Shown: piece by piece, positions 35,094 through 44,139 of the stretch | Position numbering within the stretch: the stretch's first letter is position 1 | How the letters are laid out: every line of letters begins with the position of its first letter | NCBI GenBank assembly: GCA_964569795.1 | Contig: CAZMVB010000009.1 | Location: 62,001 to 126,000 of the forward strand | Direction: 5' to 3' | Source of the DNA: JAHJDS01 sp964569795 | Lineage (GTDB): Bacteria > Desulfobacterota > Desulfarculia > Desulfarculales > JAHJDS01 | Length of the DNA stretch: 64,000 nt | Made by a program: the position numbers and the translations under genes | The notes under the pieces: generated by a model | Database searches by the model: none | What the model was told of the DNA's origin: nothing | The model's input: the letters and a program-made list of their open reading frames with translations, nothing else

Positions 35094-36238
35094 GACGCCG
35101 CCTCGACGATCACGTCCAGGATCTCGCCCGGGGTGTGGATCCCGCCGCCCATGTGGCCGACCAGATAGGTCTCGGCCCGGCCGCCGGCGCAGCGCTCGAC
35201 CTCGCGGGCGATCTGGCCGTAGTTGATCTCGGGGACGACAAAGGCCCGGGCCGACCCGGCCAGGTCCCGGATGGCGTTCGAGGGGAAGGGCCAGACCACG
35301 ATCAGCCGGAGCAGGCCGGCCTTGACGCCCTGGTCCCGGGCCATCATCACCGCCTCGTGGGCCGTCCGCGAGGTGCAGCCGTAGGCGATGACCACCACCT
35401 CGGCGTCGTCGAGCATCACGTCCTCGGTCCGGATGATTTTCGGGGCGTTGAGCCGGATCTTGTCCACCAGCCGCCGGACCAGCCGCTCCTGGACGATGTC
35501 GTTGAAGACCGGGTAGCCCATCTCGTCGTGGGTCAGTCCGGTGACGTGGAGGCGGTAGCCCTCGCCGGCCGAGGCCATGGCCGGGACCAGGTCCTCGCCC
35601 CCGGCAAAGGGCAGGTGCTCGGCCGGTTTTTCCACGGGCCGGCGGCGGGGGACGATGGTCAGCCGGTCGGCCTCGGGGATGACCACCCGCTCGTACATGT
35701 GACCGACCACCTCGTCGGCCAGGATGATGACCGGCACCCGGTACTGCTCGGACAGGTTGAAGGCGTCGATGGTCAGGTCGAAGCACTCCTGGGGCGAGGC
35801 CGGGGACAGCGAGATCGAGCCGTAGTCGCCGTGGGAGCCCCAGCGGGCCTGCATCACGTCGGCCTGGCCGACCAGGGTCGGCAGGCCGGTCGAGGGCCCG
35901 CCGCGCATGACGTTGAACAGGACGCACGGCGTCTCGGTCATGATCCCCAGGCCGATGTTCTCCATCATCAGCGAGAAGCCGGGCCCCGAGGTCGAGGTCA
36001 TGGCCTTTAACCCGCCCCAACTGGCCCCCAGCACGGCGGCCATGGAGGCCATCTCGTCCTCCATCTGGATATAGACCCCGCCGACCTGGGGCAGCCGCCG
36101 GGACATGCGCTCGGCCACCTCGGTGGCCGGGGTGATGGGGTAGCCGCCGAAGAACCGGCAGCCCGCGGCCAGGGCCCCCTCGGCCGCGGCCACGTCGCCC
36201 ATCATGAAGTGGGACCCGGTCAGGACGGCCTTAGACAT
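35090..36238 (-). CDS. korA: 2-oxoacid:ferredoxin oxidoreductase, alpha subunit
   Basis: 382 residues. 'GGYPITPATEVAE' near residue 31 and 'MEDEMASMAAVLGASW' are the alpha-subunit signatures; 'TSTSGPGFSLMMENIG' follows. It is the KorA layout (no fused gamma domain). Overlaps korD by 8 bases, so translational coupling is likely. Confidence 0.92.
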   Translation of the reverse strand: MSKAVLTGSHFMMGDVAAAEGALAAGCRFFGGYPITPATEVAERMSRRLPQVGGVYIQMEDEMASMAAVLGASWGGLKAMTSTSGPGFSLMMENIGLGIMTETPCVLFNVMRGGPSTGLPTLVGQADVMQARWGSHGDYGSISLSPASPQECFDLTIDAFNLSEQYRVPVIILADEVVGHMYERVVIPEADRLTIVPRRRPVEKPAEHLPFAGGEDLVPAMASAGEGYRLHVTGLTHDEMGYPVFNDIVQERLVRRLVDKIRLNAPKIIRTEDVMLDDAEVVVIAYGCTSRTAHEAVMMARDQGVKAGLLRLIVVWPFPSNAIRDLAGSARAFVVPEINYGQIAREVERCAGGRAETYLVGHMGGGIHTPGEILDVIVEAAS

Positions 36239-36563
36239 GGCGGGTGTCCTTCCGGGAAAGGCGGATCGAGTGCTTCTGGATGTCGGATTCGGTCAGGTGC
36301 TTTTCGTGGTCCAGCTCGGCGTAGATGGCGAACTCGGGGCAGATGACCTGGCACAGCCCGCAGTTGACGCAGTCCTCGGGCTTGACCACCTGGGGCGGGT
36401 GGTAGCCCTTGCGGTTGAAATCCTTGGACGGGGTCAGGACCTCGTTGGGGCAGAACTCGATGCAGAAGTCGCACCCCTTGCACCGGTCCGAGACGATGAT
36501 GATCCGCCCCTGGGGGACGGTGTGCTCGGCCGCGTCCAAAGGCAATCGCCAGAAATGAGGCAT
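36231..36563 (-). CDS. korD: 2-oxoacid:ferredoxin oxidoreductase, ferredoxin-like delta subunit
   Basis: 110 residues with two [4Fe-4S] motifs: 'CKGCDFCIEFCP' and 'CVNCGLCQVICP'. This is the delta subunit passing electrons out of the Kor complex. It is the promoter-proximal gene of the seven-gene minus-strand operon ending with hdrB. Confidence 0.9.
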   Translation of the reverse strand: MPHFWRLPLDAAEHTVPQGRIIIVSDRCKGCDFCIEFCPNEVLTPSKDFNRKGYHPPQVVKPEDCVNCGLCQVICPEFAIYAELDHEKHLTESDIQKHSIRLSRKDTRHV

Positions 36564-36621
36564 CTTTTATTCAGGCCTCCGGCTGATCGGTGGCAACATG
36601 ACCCCTGAAAATACTATGTTT

Positions 36622-36668
36622 GTCCGGGGTGGTCAAATAAAAACCCCGGTCCGCCGGCCCGATCCGGG
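36622..36668 (-). terminator. possible intrinsic terminator of the small secreted protein gene
   Basis: On the minus strand, a GC-rich stem (CCCGG...CCGGG, with an inner CCGG-CGGA-CCGG hairpin) is followed by GTTTTTATTT. A second, longer pairing CCGGGG/CCCCGG spans the T-run itself. It lies 20 bases after the stop at 36688 and before korD. Confidence 0.45.
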
Positions 36669-36687
36669 CGCTTCACGCCGGTCGGCT

Positions 36688-37005
36688 TCATTGAGAGGAC
36701 GCCGGCTGCTTGGCCTTGTTGAGCTGTCCGAGCCGCTGGGCATAGGTCTGGACCATGGCCCCGACGGCCCGTTTGAAGGCGTCGCTCTGAAAATAGTCGG
36801 GCTTGAGCTTGGCCGGCTCGACGTCGCCGTTTTTAACCTGGCGGGCCATGAATCGGGCCCCGGCCAGGAACCCGTTGGCATAGGCGATCTTGAGCTGGAG
36901 ATAGGGCTCCCGAAACTCCAGCCGGGTCTGGGCCCAGGCCCAGACGGACGCCGTGATCACCAGGGCCGCCGCCGCGGCGACGACCATCCAACGCCGCAGT
37001 CTCAT
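36688..37005 (-). CDS. small secreted or membrane-anchored protein of unknown function
   Basis: 105 residues from ATG 37005 with GGGAGG upstream. N-terminal hydrophobic stretch 'WMVVAAAAALVITASVWAWA' looks like a signal peptide or anchor. The mature part has 'IAYANGFLAGARFMARQVKNG' and ends in a Lys/Gln-rich tail. It resembles in size and layout the product at 28403, but I cannot show homology. Function unknown. Confidence 0.7.
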   Translation of the reverse strand: MRLRRWMVVAAAAALVITASVWAWAQTRLEFREPYLQLKIAYANGFLAGARFMARQVKNGDVEPAKLKPDYFQSDAFKRAVGAMVQTYAQRLGQLNKAKQPASSQ

Positions 37006-37163
37006 TGATATACCTCCCATTTGCGGACGGGCCGTGGGCCGCCCCTCCCCTAATGATGCATCAAAAATCTACCCCACAACCGGGTTCGAGGCAAATCATC
37101 CTTGCCCCGGGCCGGGCCGAGGGGATAGAAAAAGGGCGGAAACCGCATCCGGAGAGAAAATCG

Positions 37164-37925
37164 ATGAAACTGACGGTACTGGGCTCGGGGACGAGCGTGC
37201 CCCGGCCGGATCGGGGCTCGCCGGGCTACGTGGTCGAGGCCGAAGGCCGGGTGATCATGCTCGATCTGGGGCCGGGCTCCTTGAGGCAGTTGACCGCCGC
37301 CGGGTACGCCCACGACCGGGTGGACGCCGTGTCTTTCAGCCATTTTCACCCCGATCACTGCGCCGACCTGGTTCACTTCCTGTTCGCCGCCAAGTACGGA
37401 CCGGGATACGCCCGCGCCCGGCCGGTCCGGATGATCGGGCCGACTGGCCTGAAAAACCTGCACCGGGCCCTGGTCCAGGCCTTTGGTCAGTGGATGGAGC
37501 CCGAGCCGGGGACCGTCGAGTGGATCGAAATTCCGGCAGACCAACCCCAGTCGATCGAGATCCTGGACGGAATACTCCGGCCCGGCCCGGTGGAGCACAC
37601 CCCCGGGGCCCTGGCCTGGCGGGTCGAGGCAACGGGCCGGTCCCTGGTCTATTCGGGCGACACGGACTGGTCAATCGAGCTGATTTCCCTGTCCCGGGGT
37701 GCGGACCTGCTCGTCATCGAGGCCGCCTGCCCCGAGGGCCGCAAGGTCGAAGGACACCTGATGCCCTCCGAGGCGGCCCGGATCGCCGCCCAGGCCGGGG
37801 TCGGCCGACTGCTCCTGACCCATTTCTACCCGGAGTGCGACCCCGTGGAAGCGGTGACTCATGCCCGCAAACACTATGACGGCCCCGTTGAGGCGGCGAT
37901 CGATCTGATGGTCGTCGATCTCTGA
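37164..37925 (+). CDS. MBL-fold ribonuclease Z-like hydrolase
   Basis: 253 residues from ATG 37164 with GGAGAGA upstream. 'LGSGTSVPRPDRGSPGYVVE' start and the zinc motif 'SHFHPDHCADL' place it in the RNase Z/ElaC-like branch of the metallo-beta-lactamase fold; 'LVYSGDTD' and 'LLLTHFYPE' complete the metal site. Shorter than tRNase Z, without its flexible arm, so a different phosphodiester or ester substrate is likely. Confidence 0.85.
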   Translation: MKLTVLGSGTSVPRPDRGSPGYVVEAEGRVIMLDLGPGSLRQLTAAGYAHDRVDAVSFSHFHPDHCADLVHFLFAAKYGPGYARARPVRMIGPTGLKNLHRALVQAFGQWMEPEPGTVEWIEIPADQPQSIEILDGILRPGPVEHTPGALAWRVEATGRSLVYSGDTDWSIELISLSRGADLLVIEAACPEGRKVEGHLMPSEAARIAAQAGVGRLLLTHFYPECDPVEAVTHARKHYDGPVEAAIDLMVVDL

Positions 37926-37950
37926 CCCTGCCGACCGATAAGGAGTTTCC

Positions 37951-38877
37951 ATGCCTCGCTCGATTCGTCATCTGGTCCTGATCGGACTGGCGACCCTCCT
38001 GCTGGCCGGGCCCCGGGCGGGGGCCGAAAATTCCGCCAAGGTATTCATGTGGCGGGCCGTCAGCCCCACGGCGACGGTCTATCTCCTGGGCACCATGCAT
38101 TTCGGCCGGCCGGACCTCTATCCCCTGGACCGGGCCATTACCCGGGCCTTTAAGCGCTCGACGGTCCTGGTGGTGGAAGCGGACGTCTCGCCGGCCCGGA
38201 TGGCCGGCCTGATCCCCAAGGTCCTGGCCCTGATGACCTATCCGCCGGGCCGGGACCTCAAATCCGACGTCTCGGCCAAGACATTGAAGCGGCTTGCGGC
38301 CTACTGCCATAAGGCCGGTCTTCCCCTGGGGCCCTATTTGCGGCTCAGGCCCTGGGCCCTGGCCGTGGTCCTGCCGGTGATGACCATGAAAAAACTGGGC
38401 TATTCAGAGACCCAGGGCCTGGACATCCACCTGTTGAAACGGGCCCAGGCCACCGGCAAGAAGGTGGCCGCCCTGGAAACGGCCGTGAACCAGCTCAAGA
38501 TGCTGGCGGACATGACCCGGGTCCAGCAGGAGGCCTTCCTGAATCAGGCCCTGGGCGAGACCGGGGCGGTCAAGGACTTCTTCGGCCGGGTCTTTGCCGC
38601 CTGGCAAAAGGGCGACGCGGCGTCCATCGAGCGGCTGATGCTCAAGGCCGATAAAAGGATGAAGGACCCGGTCGTGGGCCCGGTTTACAGGCGGATCATC
38701 GACCAGCGCAACCGGACCATGGCGGCCGCGGCCAAAAAATACCTGTCTCAAAACCGGACGGTGTTCATGGCCGTGGGGGCGATGCACCTGGTCGGCCGCC
38801 GGGGGGTGGTCAGTCTGCTGCGGAAACAGGGCTTCAAGGTGGTCCAGGTCAAGGCCCGGGGCCGGTCGGTCCGCTGA
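37951..38877 (+). CDS. TraB/GumN-family protein, secreted
   Basis: 308 residues; TAAGGAG ribosome-binding site. Signal peptide at residues 1-24 ('LVLIGLATLLLAGPRAGA'). The body opens with 'VYLLGTMHFGRPDLYPL', matching the TraB/GumN family (PF01963), and has the second conserved 'VFMAVGAMHLVGRRGVVSLL' near the C-terminus. Members are suspected periplasmic metalloproteases (Tiki/TraB fold). Specific role unknown. Confidence 0.85.
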   Translation: MPRSIRHLVLIGLATLLLAGPRAGAENSAKVFMWRAVSPTATVYLLGTMHFGRPDLYPLDRAITRAFKRSTVLVVEADVSPARMAGLIPKVLALMTYPPGRDLKSDVSAKTLKRLAAYCHKAGLPLGPYLRLRPWALAVVLPVMTMKKLGYSETQGLDIHLLKRAQATGKKVAALETAVNQLKMLADMTRVQQEAFLNQALGETGAVKDFFGRVFAAWQKGDAASIERLMLKADKRMKDPVVGPVYRRIIDQRNRTMAAAAKKYLSQNRTVFMAVGAMHLVGRRGVVSLLRKQGFKVVQVKARGRSVR

Positions 38878-38903
38878 CCAAAGACCGCGGGCCCGGCCGG
38901 GTT

Positions 38904-39602
38904 TCAGTCCGCCTTTTCCCAGGGCAAGAGGGGCAGGGAGGCGCCGCTGGGGGGCGGGGGCAGGGCCGGGGGTTTCAGGTCCGAAGGGGCGGCCGGCACG
39001 GCCTGGCGGACCTCGCGTCTCGGCTTGATGGGGGTCCTCGACGCGGCGGAAGGTTGCGGGGTGGACCCCGTCCCGGACGAAACCGGACGGGCGGCCGGCC
39101 GGGACCCCGCCGCGGCGGTCTTCACCGGCGGCGGCGGTTTTTCCAGGCCCAGGAGGCGGTTGAAGACCGATTTGTAGGTATAGGTGTAATCAAAGACGTA
39201 GGTCACCTTGACGTAGCGCTGATCGCCCTTGGCCCAGATCTCATGGACGAACTTGGTCGGCTCGAGGCTCATCCGGGTGAAGACCCGGTAGGTCACCTGC
39301 TGTCCGGCCTTGACCACCCGGTCCAAGATCACCCGGTTGTCCACGATGATCTTGAGCCGGTAGCGGCCCGGCGGCGAGACGATCTGGCCGACGCAGTTCA
39401 GAATCACGCCGTAGCCCTTTTTGTAGCGGACGTGCTTTTCAGTGGGATTGCCCTGGCCGTCCAGCATGATGTGGACGTCCTGGCGGCCGGAACCGTTCGG
39501 GGGCACCCCGGCCAGCTCCAGGATGTAGGGCAGGGCGATCCAGCCCGCCACCACCAGCACCACCAGGATCAAACAGAACCAGAACAGTCGCTTCAGCCGC
39601 AT
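38904..39602 (-). CDS. membrane-anchored protein with Pro-rich C-terminus, unknown function
   Basis: 232 residues. One N-terminal transmembrane segment ('FWFCLILVVLVVAGWIALPYI'), then a compact domain of about 130 residues with many beta-type stretches ('HIMLDGQGNPTEKHVRYKKGYG'), then a disordered Pro/Ala/Ser-rich tail of ~75 residues. The layout suggests a periplasmic protein tethered to the inner membrane. Family not recognised. Confidence 0.7.
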   Translation of the reverse strand: MRLKRLFWFCLILVVLVVAGWIALPYILELAGVPPNGSGRQDVHIMLDGQGNPTEKHVRYKKGYGVILNCVGQIVSPPGRYRLKIIVDNRVILDRVVKAGQQVTYRVFTRMSLEPTKFVHEIWAKGDQRYVKVTYVFDYTYTYKSVFNRLLGLEKPPPPVKTAAAGSRPAARPVSSGTGSTPQPSAASRTPIKPRREVRQAVPAAPSDLKPPALPPPPSGASLPLLPWEKAD

Positions 39603-39671
39603 GCCTAATTCTCGTTTTTGCCCGGCTCGTCTGTCAACTGATTAATTTATTTTATTACCTTATCTCCGAGG

Positions 39672-39707
39672 CCGGACCGTTCAGCCGATCCTGGCTGAAC
39701 GGTCCGG
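39672..39707. terminator. strong hairpin between two minus-strand genes
   Basis: Perfect 14-bp inverted repeat (39672-39685 with 39694-39707), loop CGATCCTG, starting 12 bases after the stop of the acylase gene. There is no adjacent T-run on the minus strand, so it may protect the 3' end or act with Rho rather than as a classic intrinsic terminator. Confidence 0.5.
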
Positions 39708-39719
39708 GTGGGGGACTTT

Positions 39720-42140
39720 TCAGTCCATCCCCATCTTCTGATAGCGATACCCCTTGTACAGGGGCAGCATGTCCAGAAAATGAGGAGACGCGACCGGCTT
39801 CTTGTTCGGCCCCAGAAGGATCTGTCCGCTCTGTCCCAGGGGCCAGCGACTGTATCCGACCGCTCCGGTGGGCCGAAGCTCGGTGATGAAGATATAGGTG
39901 CCGATGTTGTTGTCATACATCTCAGCCACCGGGCCGAACATCTTGTGCTTGAACACGATCTTGGGCCGCGGCGCCCGCCAGGCGGCCGGGTCGTCGTTGT
40001 TGAACCGCTTCTTGAGGCTGGCCACGCTCCGGCGCAGCGTCGCCAGAAAGACCTCCTCGGCCGTCTCCGTTTTTGGGGTGTTGATGTTGTCAAAGTAGTT
40101 CCGCGAGACGGGCAGGGCGGCCTTGCGGCCCAGGAGACACCGCAGGAAGAGGTTGAACATCCGGCTGGTGACCTCGTTGAACTTGGCCACCCCCTGGAAC
40201 TCGTCCTGGAACGTGGCCTTGATCACCCGGGGCAGCCAATCCCGGAAAATGGTCATGCCGGCCTGCAACTGCCTGTCCCTGACCACGTCGTTTACCGATC
40301 GGCCGTCCCAGGCCGACAGAACGGCCAGGACCTTTTTCAAGAGAGGTCGCTCGTTGGCCGGGGCCTGGGCAATGGCCCGGGCCATGAAGGGCAGCATCTG
40401 CTTTATGGCCCCGCCAAAGGCGTGGTGACCGTTGAGGTTGTACAGGCCGGCCCCGCCCAGCCAGCGCATTATCTTCTGGTTGGCCGCCAGGTCGAGTCCC
40501 TTGCGGCCGGCCAGGGCCCGGTCCACCCACAATGACCGGTAAAACGGCCCGAAGTGGAAATAACCGGTGCGGAAGGCGTCAAAGGGATTCCGGGCGTCCG
40601 GGGAGGCCTTGTTGTTCCACCCGGCGACGTATCCCTTGGCCGGATTCATCTCGTGGGCGTTGGGCAGATAGCGTCCGGTCCACTCCGCCCGGCCGTTGCC
40701 GGGCAGGGGCAGGCGGGGATCAAAGCCGGCCGGTCTCTCGGCGTTAAGGCCCGTCTGCCAGTACCCGATGTTGCCCGCGACGTCAGCGTAGATGGTGTGG
40801 AGCGAGGTCCGGATCAGGGACATGGCCGCCCCGAACTGCCTGTAATCCCGGGCCGTCATGGCCCGCATCCAGCCCTCGCAGCTCAGGGGCTCCCTGAGCC
40901 AGTGGGCCATCTTGAGCGAAAAAACCCGGGTGGCCGTGGACTTTTTGGGGTCAAAGGGGAAGGGCGAGATCACCGGGCCGTGAATGGTCCGCCAGATGAC
41001 CACCTTGATCGGCTTGCCGCGGGCGACCTTGATGGTCTCGATCCGGTGGGTCATGGTCCGCCAGGCCCCCTTGAACCTGTATTGCGCCCTGTTCTTGGGA
41101 TTGAGTTCCTCCTGATAGACGTCCATGCTGTCGATCATGCCCACCATGTGGGTCCAGGCCACGCGGCGGTTGTGGCCGATCAGGACCCCGGGGATGAGGG
41201 GAAAGGACATGCCGACCACGTCAAAGGCCCCGCCCTTGAGGGCGACCTCGAAGATGATGGTCGGCACCGAATGCCCCATCTGGGGCTGGCCCACCAGGAT
41301 GGGGAATCCGGTCCCGGTCATCTTGGGCAACAGGGCCCAGGCGTAACTGCCCAGCCTATACTGGGCGCCCACGGACCTGGCCCCCGCCGCAGCCAGCCGG
41401 GCCAGACGGCCATAGCCCCGGGCCGACGCCGCGGCCCGGTCCAGTTCCCCGAGGTAGCCCGGCCGGGACGAGAACCCCCGCCGGCCAGGCACAAAATTAC
41501 CGGTCATCTTCTGGCGGGTGTAGGTCGGGGCCGAGGGATCGTTGATCCATTGCCAGTCATTGAACACCTGCCAGCCCCGTTTTTTACCGAACCGCTGGGT
41601 CAGCTTCTGGAGGTAGGCCAGATTGTAGATCTCCTCGCCGCCCAGGACCCCGAAGAACCGGGTCAAGAGGGTCACAAAGGCCAGGACGTCCGAGACCTTG
41701 AAGGGCGAGGGCTTGATCTTGAGGGCCAGGAACTCGAGGGGCATCAGCCGCGGATTCTTGACCACCTCGGCCACCCGCCGGTTCGCCCCCTGGAGATAGG
41801 CCTGGATCAGGCGGCGGGTCCTGGCTGGAAGTTTATTGAAGATCGCCCGGTATTCGGCCTCGGAGTAGCCGGTCAGCCGATTCTTCATATCCGAGGGGAT
41901 CAGCTTGGGACCGAAGATCTCGGCCAGGGTCCCCTGGCCCGCCCGGCGGTTGACCTCCATCTGCCAGAGGCGGTCCTGGGCCGAGACGTAGCCGAAGGCC
42001 TTGAACAGCTCGACCTCGGTGTCGGCCTTGATGGTCGGGATGCCGTACTTGTCCCGGGTGACGCTCACCTTGGCCCAGGCCGGACAGGCCAGGGCCGCCG
42101 CGCAGAGAACGAGGACAATGGTCTTGAGTAGATTTCTCAT
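39720..42140 (-). CDS. penicillin acylase-family Ntn hydrolase (periplasmic)
   Basis: 806 residues with signal peptide ('IVLVLCAAALACPAWA'). Family layout: alpha-chain region, spacer, then a beta chain beginning at the Ser of 'GSYAWALL' (SNxW in classic members, here S-Y-A-W). 'GHNRRVAWTHMVG' and 'YWQTGLNAERPAGFDPRLPLPG' are the conserved beta-chain motifs. Such enzymes self-cleave and hydrolyse amides such as penicillin G, acyl-homoserine lactones or aculeacin. Natural substrate unknown. Confidence 0.85.
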   Translation of the reverse strand: MRNLLKTIVLVLCAAALACPAWAKVSVTRDKYGIPTIKADTEVELFKAFGYVSAQDRLWQMEVNRRAGQGTLAEIFGPKLIPSDMKNRLTGYSEAEYRAIFNKLPARTRRLIQAYLQGANRRVAEVVKNPRLMPLEFLALKIKPSPFKVSDVLAFVTLLTRFFGVLGGEEIYNLAYLQKLTQRFGKKRGWQVFNDWQWINDPSAPTYTRQKMTGNFVPGRRGFSSRPGYLGELDRAAASARGYGRLARLAAAGARSVGAQYRLGSYAWALLPKMTGTGFPILVGQPQMGHSVPTIIFEVALKGGAFDVVGMSFPLIPGVLIGHNRRVAWTHMVGMIDSMDVYQEELNPKNRAQYRFKGAWRTMTHRIETIKVARGKPIKVVIWRTIHGPVISPFPFDPKKSTATRVFSLKMAHWLREPLSCEGWMRAMTARDYRQFGAAMSLIRTSLHTIYADVAGNIGYWQTGLNAERPAGFDPRLPLPGNGRAEWTGRYLPNAHEMNPAKGYVAGWNNKASPDARNPFDAFRTGYFHFGPFYRSLWVDRALAGRKGLDLAANQKIMRWLGGAGLYNLNGHHAFGGAIKQMLPFMARAIAQAPANERPLLKKVLAVLSAWDGRSVNDVVRDRQLQAGMTIFRDWLPRVIKATFQDEFQGVAKFNEVTSRMFNLFLRCLLGRKAALPVSRNYFDNINTPKTETAEEVFLATLRRSVASLKKRFNNDDPAAWRAPRPKIVFKHKMFGPVAEMYDNNIGTYIFITELRPTGAVGYSRWPLGQSGQILLGPNKKPVASPHFLDMLPLYKGYRYQKMGMD

Positions 42141-42294
42141 TCCCCTTACCCCTGCAGTCTATTTTTTGGGAAAAAACCTGGGCGTCCTCGAATACGGTAG
42201 CATCGCCGCGTCTGAAATCAAGGAATTTCTATTTTCGGGCGATTTGCCTTGCTTCGAACTTCATCGGCTGAAAGAGGCTCGGACAGCCTGGCAT

Positions 42295-42987
42295 CTATTT
42301 CCGAAACCCGACGGGCATGACCAGCAGCGGTTCGTGGTTGTCGGGCAGGCCGAGCCGGTCCCGGATGGCACTGACCCGGATGGCGCCGACGATCCCGGCG
42401 GCCAGGCCCAGGTCCTGGACCATGAGGAAGATGCTCTGGGCCGCGCAGCCGGCCTCGACGTGGACGTACATCCGCCCCCGCACGGTGTACTTCCAGGTCG
42501 TCCGGCCGTACTCGCCGGTGATGACGATCAGCACCGGGGCGGCGGCCATCCAGGACTGAAACCAGGCCCGCCGGGCCACGTCGGCCCGAAAATCACCGGT
42601 CTTGACCCGCTTCAGGTCGTGTCTGGCCGGCCGGTAAAGATAGACCCCGGCGGCCAGGTCCTTGACCCCGCCCTGACCGGCCACCACGTACAGGTCCAGG
42701 GGATAGGTCGCCCCGGCCGAGGGCACGGTCTTGAAGAACGGGTTGGCGGTGACGCCGTACCCGGCCCACAGGATCTGGCCCAGTTGCTTCAGGCCCAGGG
42801 GCTTGGGCGCAAACGACCGGACCGTGCGCCTGACCTTGAGGGCATAGGCCACGGCCATCCGGCCGGTATAGACCGGCTGGGGCAGGTCCACCACGTCCGA
42901 CGCCCCGGACGCCCCGGACGCCCCGGCCGCGGACAGGGCCAGGGTCAGGGACAGCCCCCAGGTCAGTACCCAAAGTCTCTTGGCCAT
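42295..42987 (-). CDS. SagB/ThcOx-type nitroreductase-fold protein, secreted
   Basis: 230 residues from ATG 42987, preceded by AGGGGACC. A signal peptide carries a short GAS-GAS-GAS repeat before the mature start. 'YALKVRRTVRSFAPKPLGLKQLGQILWAGYG' and 'VPSAGATYPLDLYVVAG' are SagB-type signatures, and 'LMVQDLGLAAGIVGAI' ends the FMN site. SagB-like enzymes are FMN oxidoreductases; stand-alone secreted copies are common and mostly uncharacterised. No azole-forming partners nearby. Confidence 0.82.
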   Translation of the reverse strand: MAKRLWVLTWGLSLTLALSAAGASGASGASDVVDLPQPVYTGRMAVAYALKVRRTVRSFAPKPLGLKQLGQILWAGYGVTANPFFKTVPSAGATYPLDLYVVAGQGGVKDLAAGVYLYRPARHDLKRVKTGDFRADVARRAWFQSWMAAAPVLIVITGEYGRTTWKYTVRGRMYVHVEAGCAAQSIFLMVQDLGLAAGIVGAIRVSAIRDRLGLPDNHEPLLVMPVGFRK

Positions 42988-43073
42988 GTTGGTCCCCTGG
43001 TCTGGCCGGTCCCTTGCCCTGGACCGGGCCGTCCGGTCATCCCGGGCAGTGATCGACCCTCCTCGGGCGAGGC

Positions 43074-44030
43074 CTATTTCCAGGCCGCCAGAATGACCAT
43101 GTTCAGCAGCGGCCTCAGGGGCCGGTGGCTGACCAGGGCCTCCCGCAGCCCGGGTTTCATCAGCCAGGCCAGGTACTCGGCCAGGAGCTTCATCCCCAGC
43201 GGGCACCGGAGGTAGTGCCCCTTGCCCTCGACGTAACTGGTCACCCCGCGGAAGCCGGCCCCCAGGAACAGGGCCTTGAGTTCGGCGTGGGTGTACTCGC
43301 GGAGGTGAAAGCCGGTGGCCTCGGTGTCAAAGTAAAAGGACACGTCGTGGGGTCCGGTCAGGCGGTTGGGGGTCAGGGTGACGTACACCCCGCCGGGCTT
43401 GAGGCAGCGGCAGGCGCTGGCCACCTGATCCAGGGCGTCCTCGGGGTGGAGGTGTTCGAGCAACTGGTTGCTGAAGGCCACGTCCACGCTGTCCGGGTCG
43501 AGGGGGATGTTCACCCCGTCGCCGACGATGACCTCGAGATTGGCGGGCAGGTCCAGGTCCCGGGTCAGCTCGGCGGTGACGTCATAGCCAAAGGCCCGGG
43601 CCACCCGGGACGCGACCCGCAGCGTCAGGGCGCAGTCGCCGGCGCCGATCTCCAGGAACACGCTGTCTTTGGTCAGGAAACGGCTCAGAAACCGCAGATG
43701 GCGTTCCACGCCGGCCAGGCGCTCGGCCGGGTCTTCCTTGGCAACGAGCTGGGGATGGTTGGGCACCCGCTGGAACAGCTCGTCATAGACCGTGCCGTAC
43801 AGGGCCGAGCGTTGTTTCCGGGTCGAGTTCCGGAGGCGGGCGGCCAGGTCCTTTTCGATCAGGTAGTGATCCACGATCCGGGGCAGCTCTTCGGCCGGGA
43901 CGTCCGGGACCCGCCGAAAGACTTCCACGGCATGCCAGTGGGCACTCTGATTCGCGGGGTTGCCACGAGGCGGTTCAGACGGATGAGCCGGGACCGAAGG
44001 GCCTTTTATCTGCCCGGTTGGTTTCCCCAT
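43074..44030 (-). CDS. class I SAM-dependent methyltransferase
   Basis: 318 residues from ATG 44030 with GAGGG upstream; the frame extends further but without a good start. 'FLEIGAGDCALTLRVA' is motif I and 'SVDVAFSNQLLEHLHPEDAL' the motif IV region, followed by 'LKPGGVYVTLTPN'. A helical N-terminal ~110 residues precede the core. Probably acts on a glycan or lipid head group, but no specific family is recognised. Confidence 0.8.
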   Translation of the reverse strand: MGKPTGQIKGPSVPAHPSEPPRGNPANQSAHWHAVEVFRRVPDVPAEELPRIVDHYLIEKDLAARLRNSTRKQRSALYGTVYDELFQRVPNHPQLVAKEDPAERLAGVERHLRFLSRFLTKDSVFLEIGAGDCALTLRVASRVARAFGYDVTAELTRDLDLPANLEVIVGDGVNIPLDPDSVDVAFSNQLLEHLHPEDALDQVASACRCLKPGGVYVTLTPNRLTGPHDVSFYFDTEATGFHLREYTHAELKALFLGAGFRGVTSYVEGKGHYLRCPLGMKLLAEYLAWLMKPGLREALVSHRPLRPLLNMVILAAWK

Positions 44031-44139
44031 TTTGGCCCTCGACCGACAATAATCCAAGTGCCCCCAGGCTACCACCAAGGCCCGGTCCAGGACAAGAGGC
44101 CGGGCCGCTCGTTGCCCTGGACGGCCGAATCGGTTATCG

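Noticed and set aside
42295..42987. SagB-type azole-forming RiPP system
   Set aside because: The protein resembles SagB, but no SagC/SagD cyclodehydratase or precursor gene is nearby, and it carries a signal peptide; it is treated as a stand-alone nitroreductase-fold protein.
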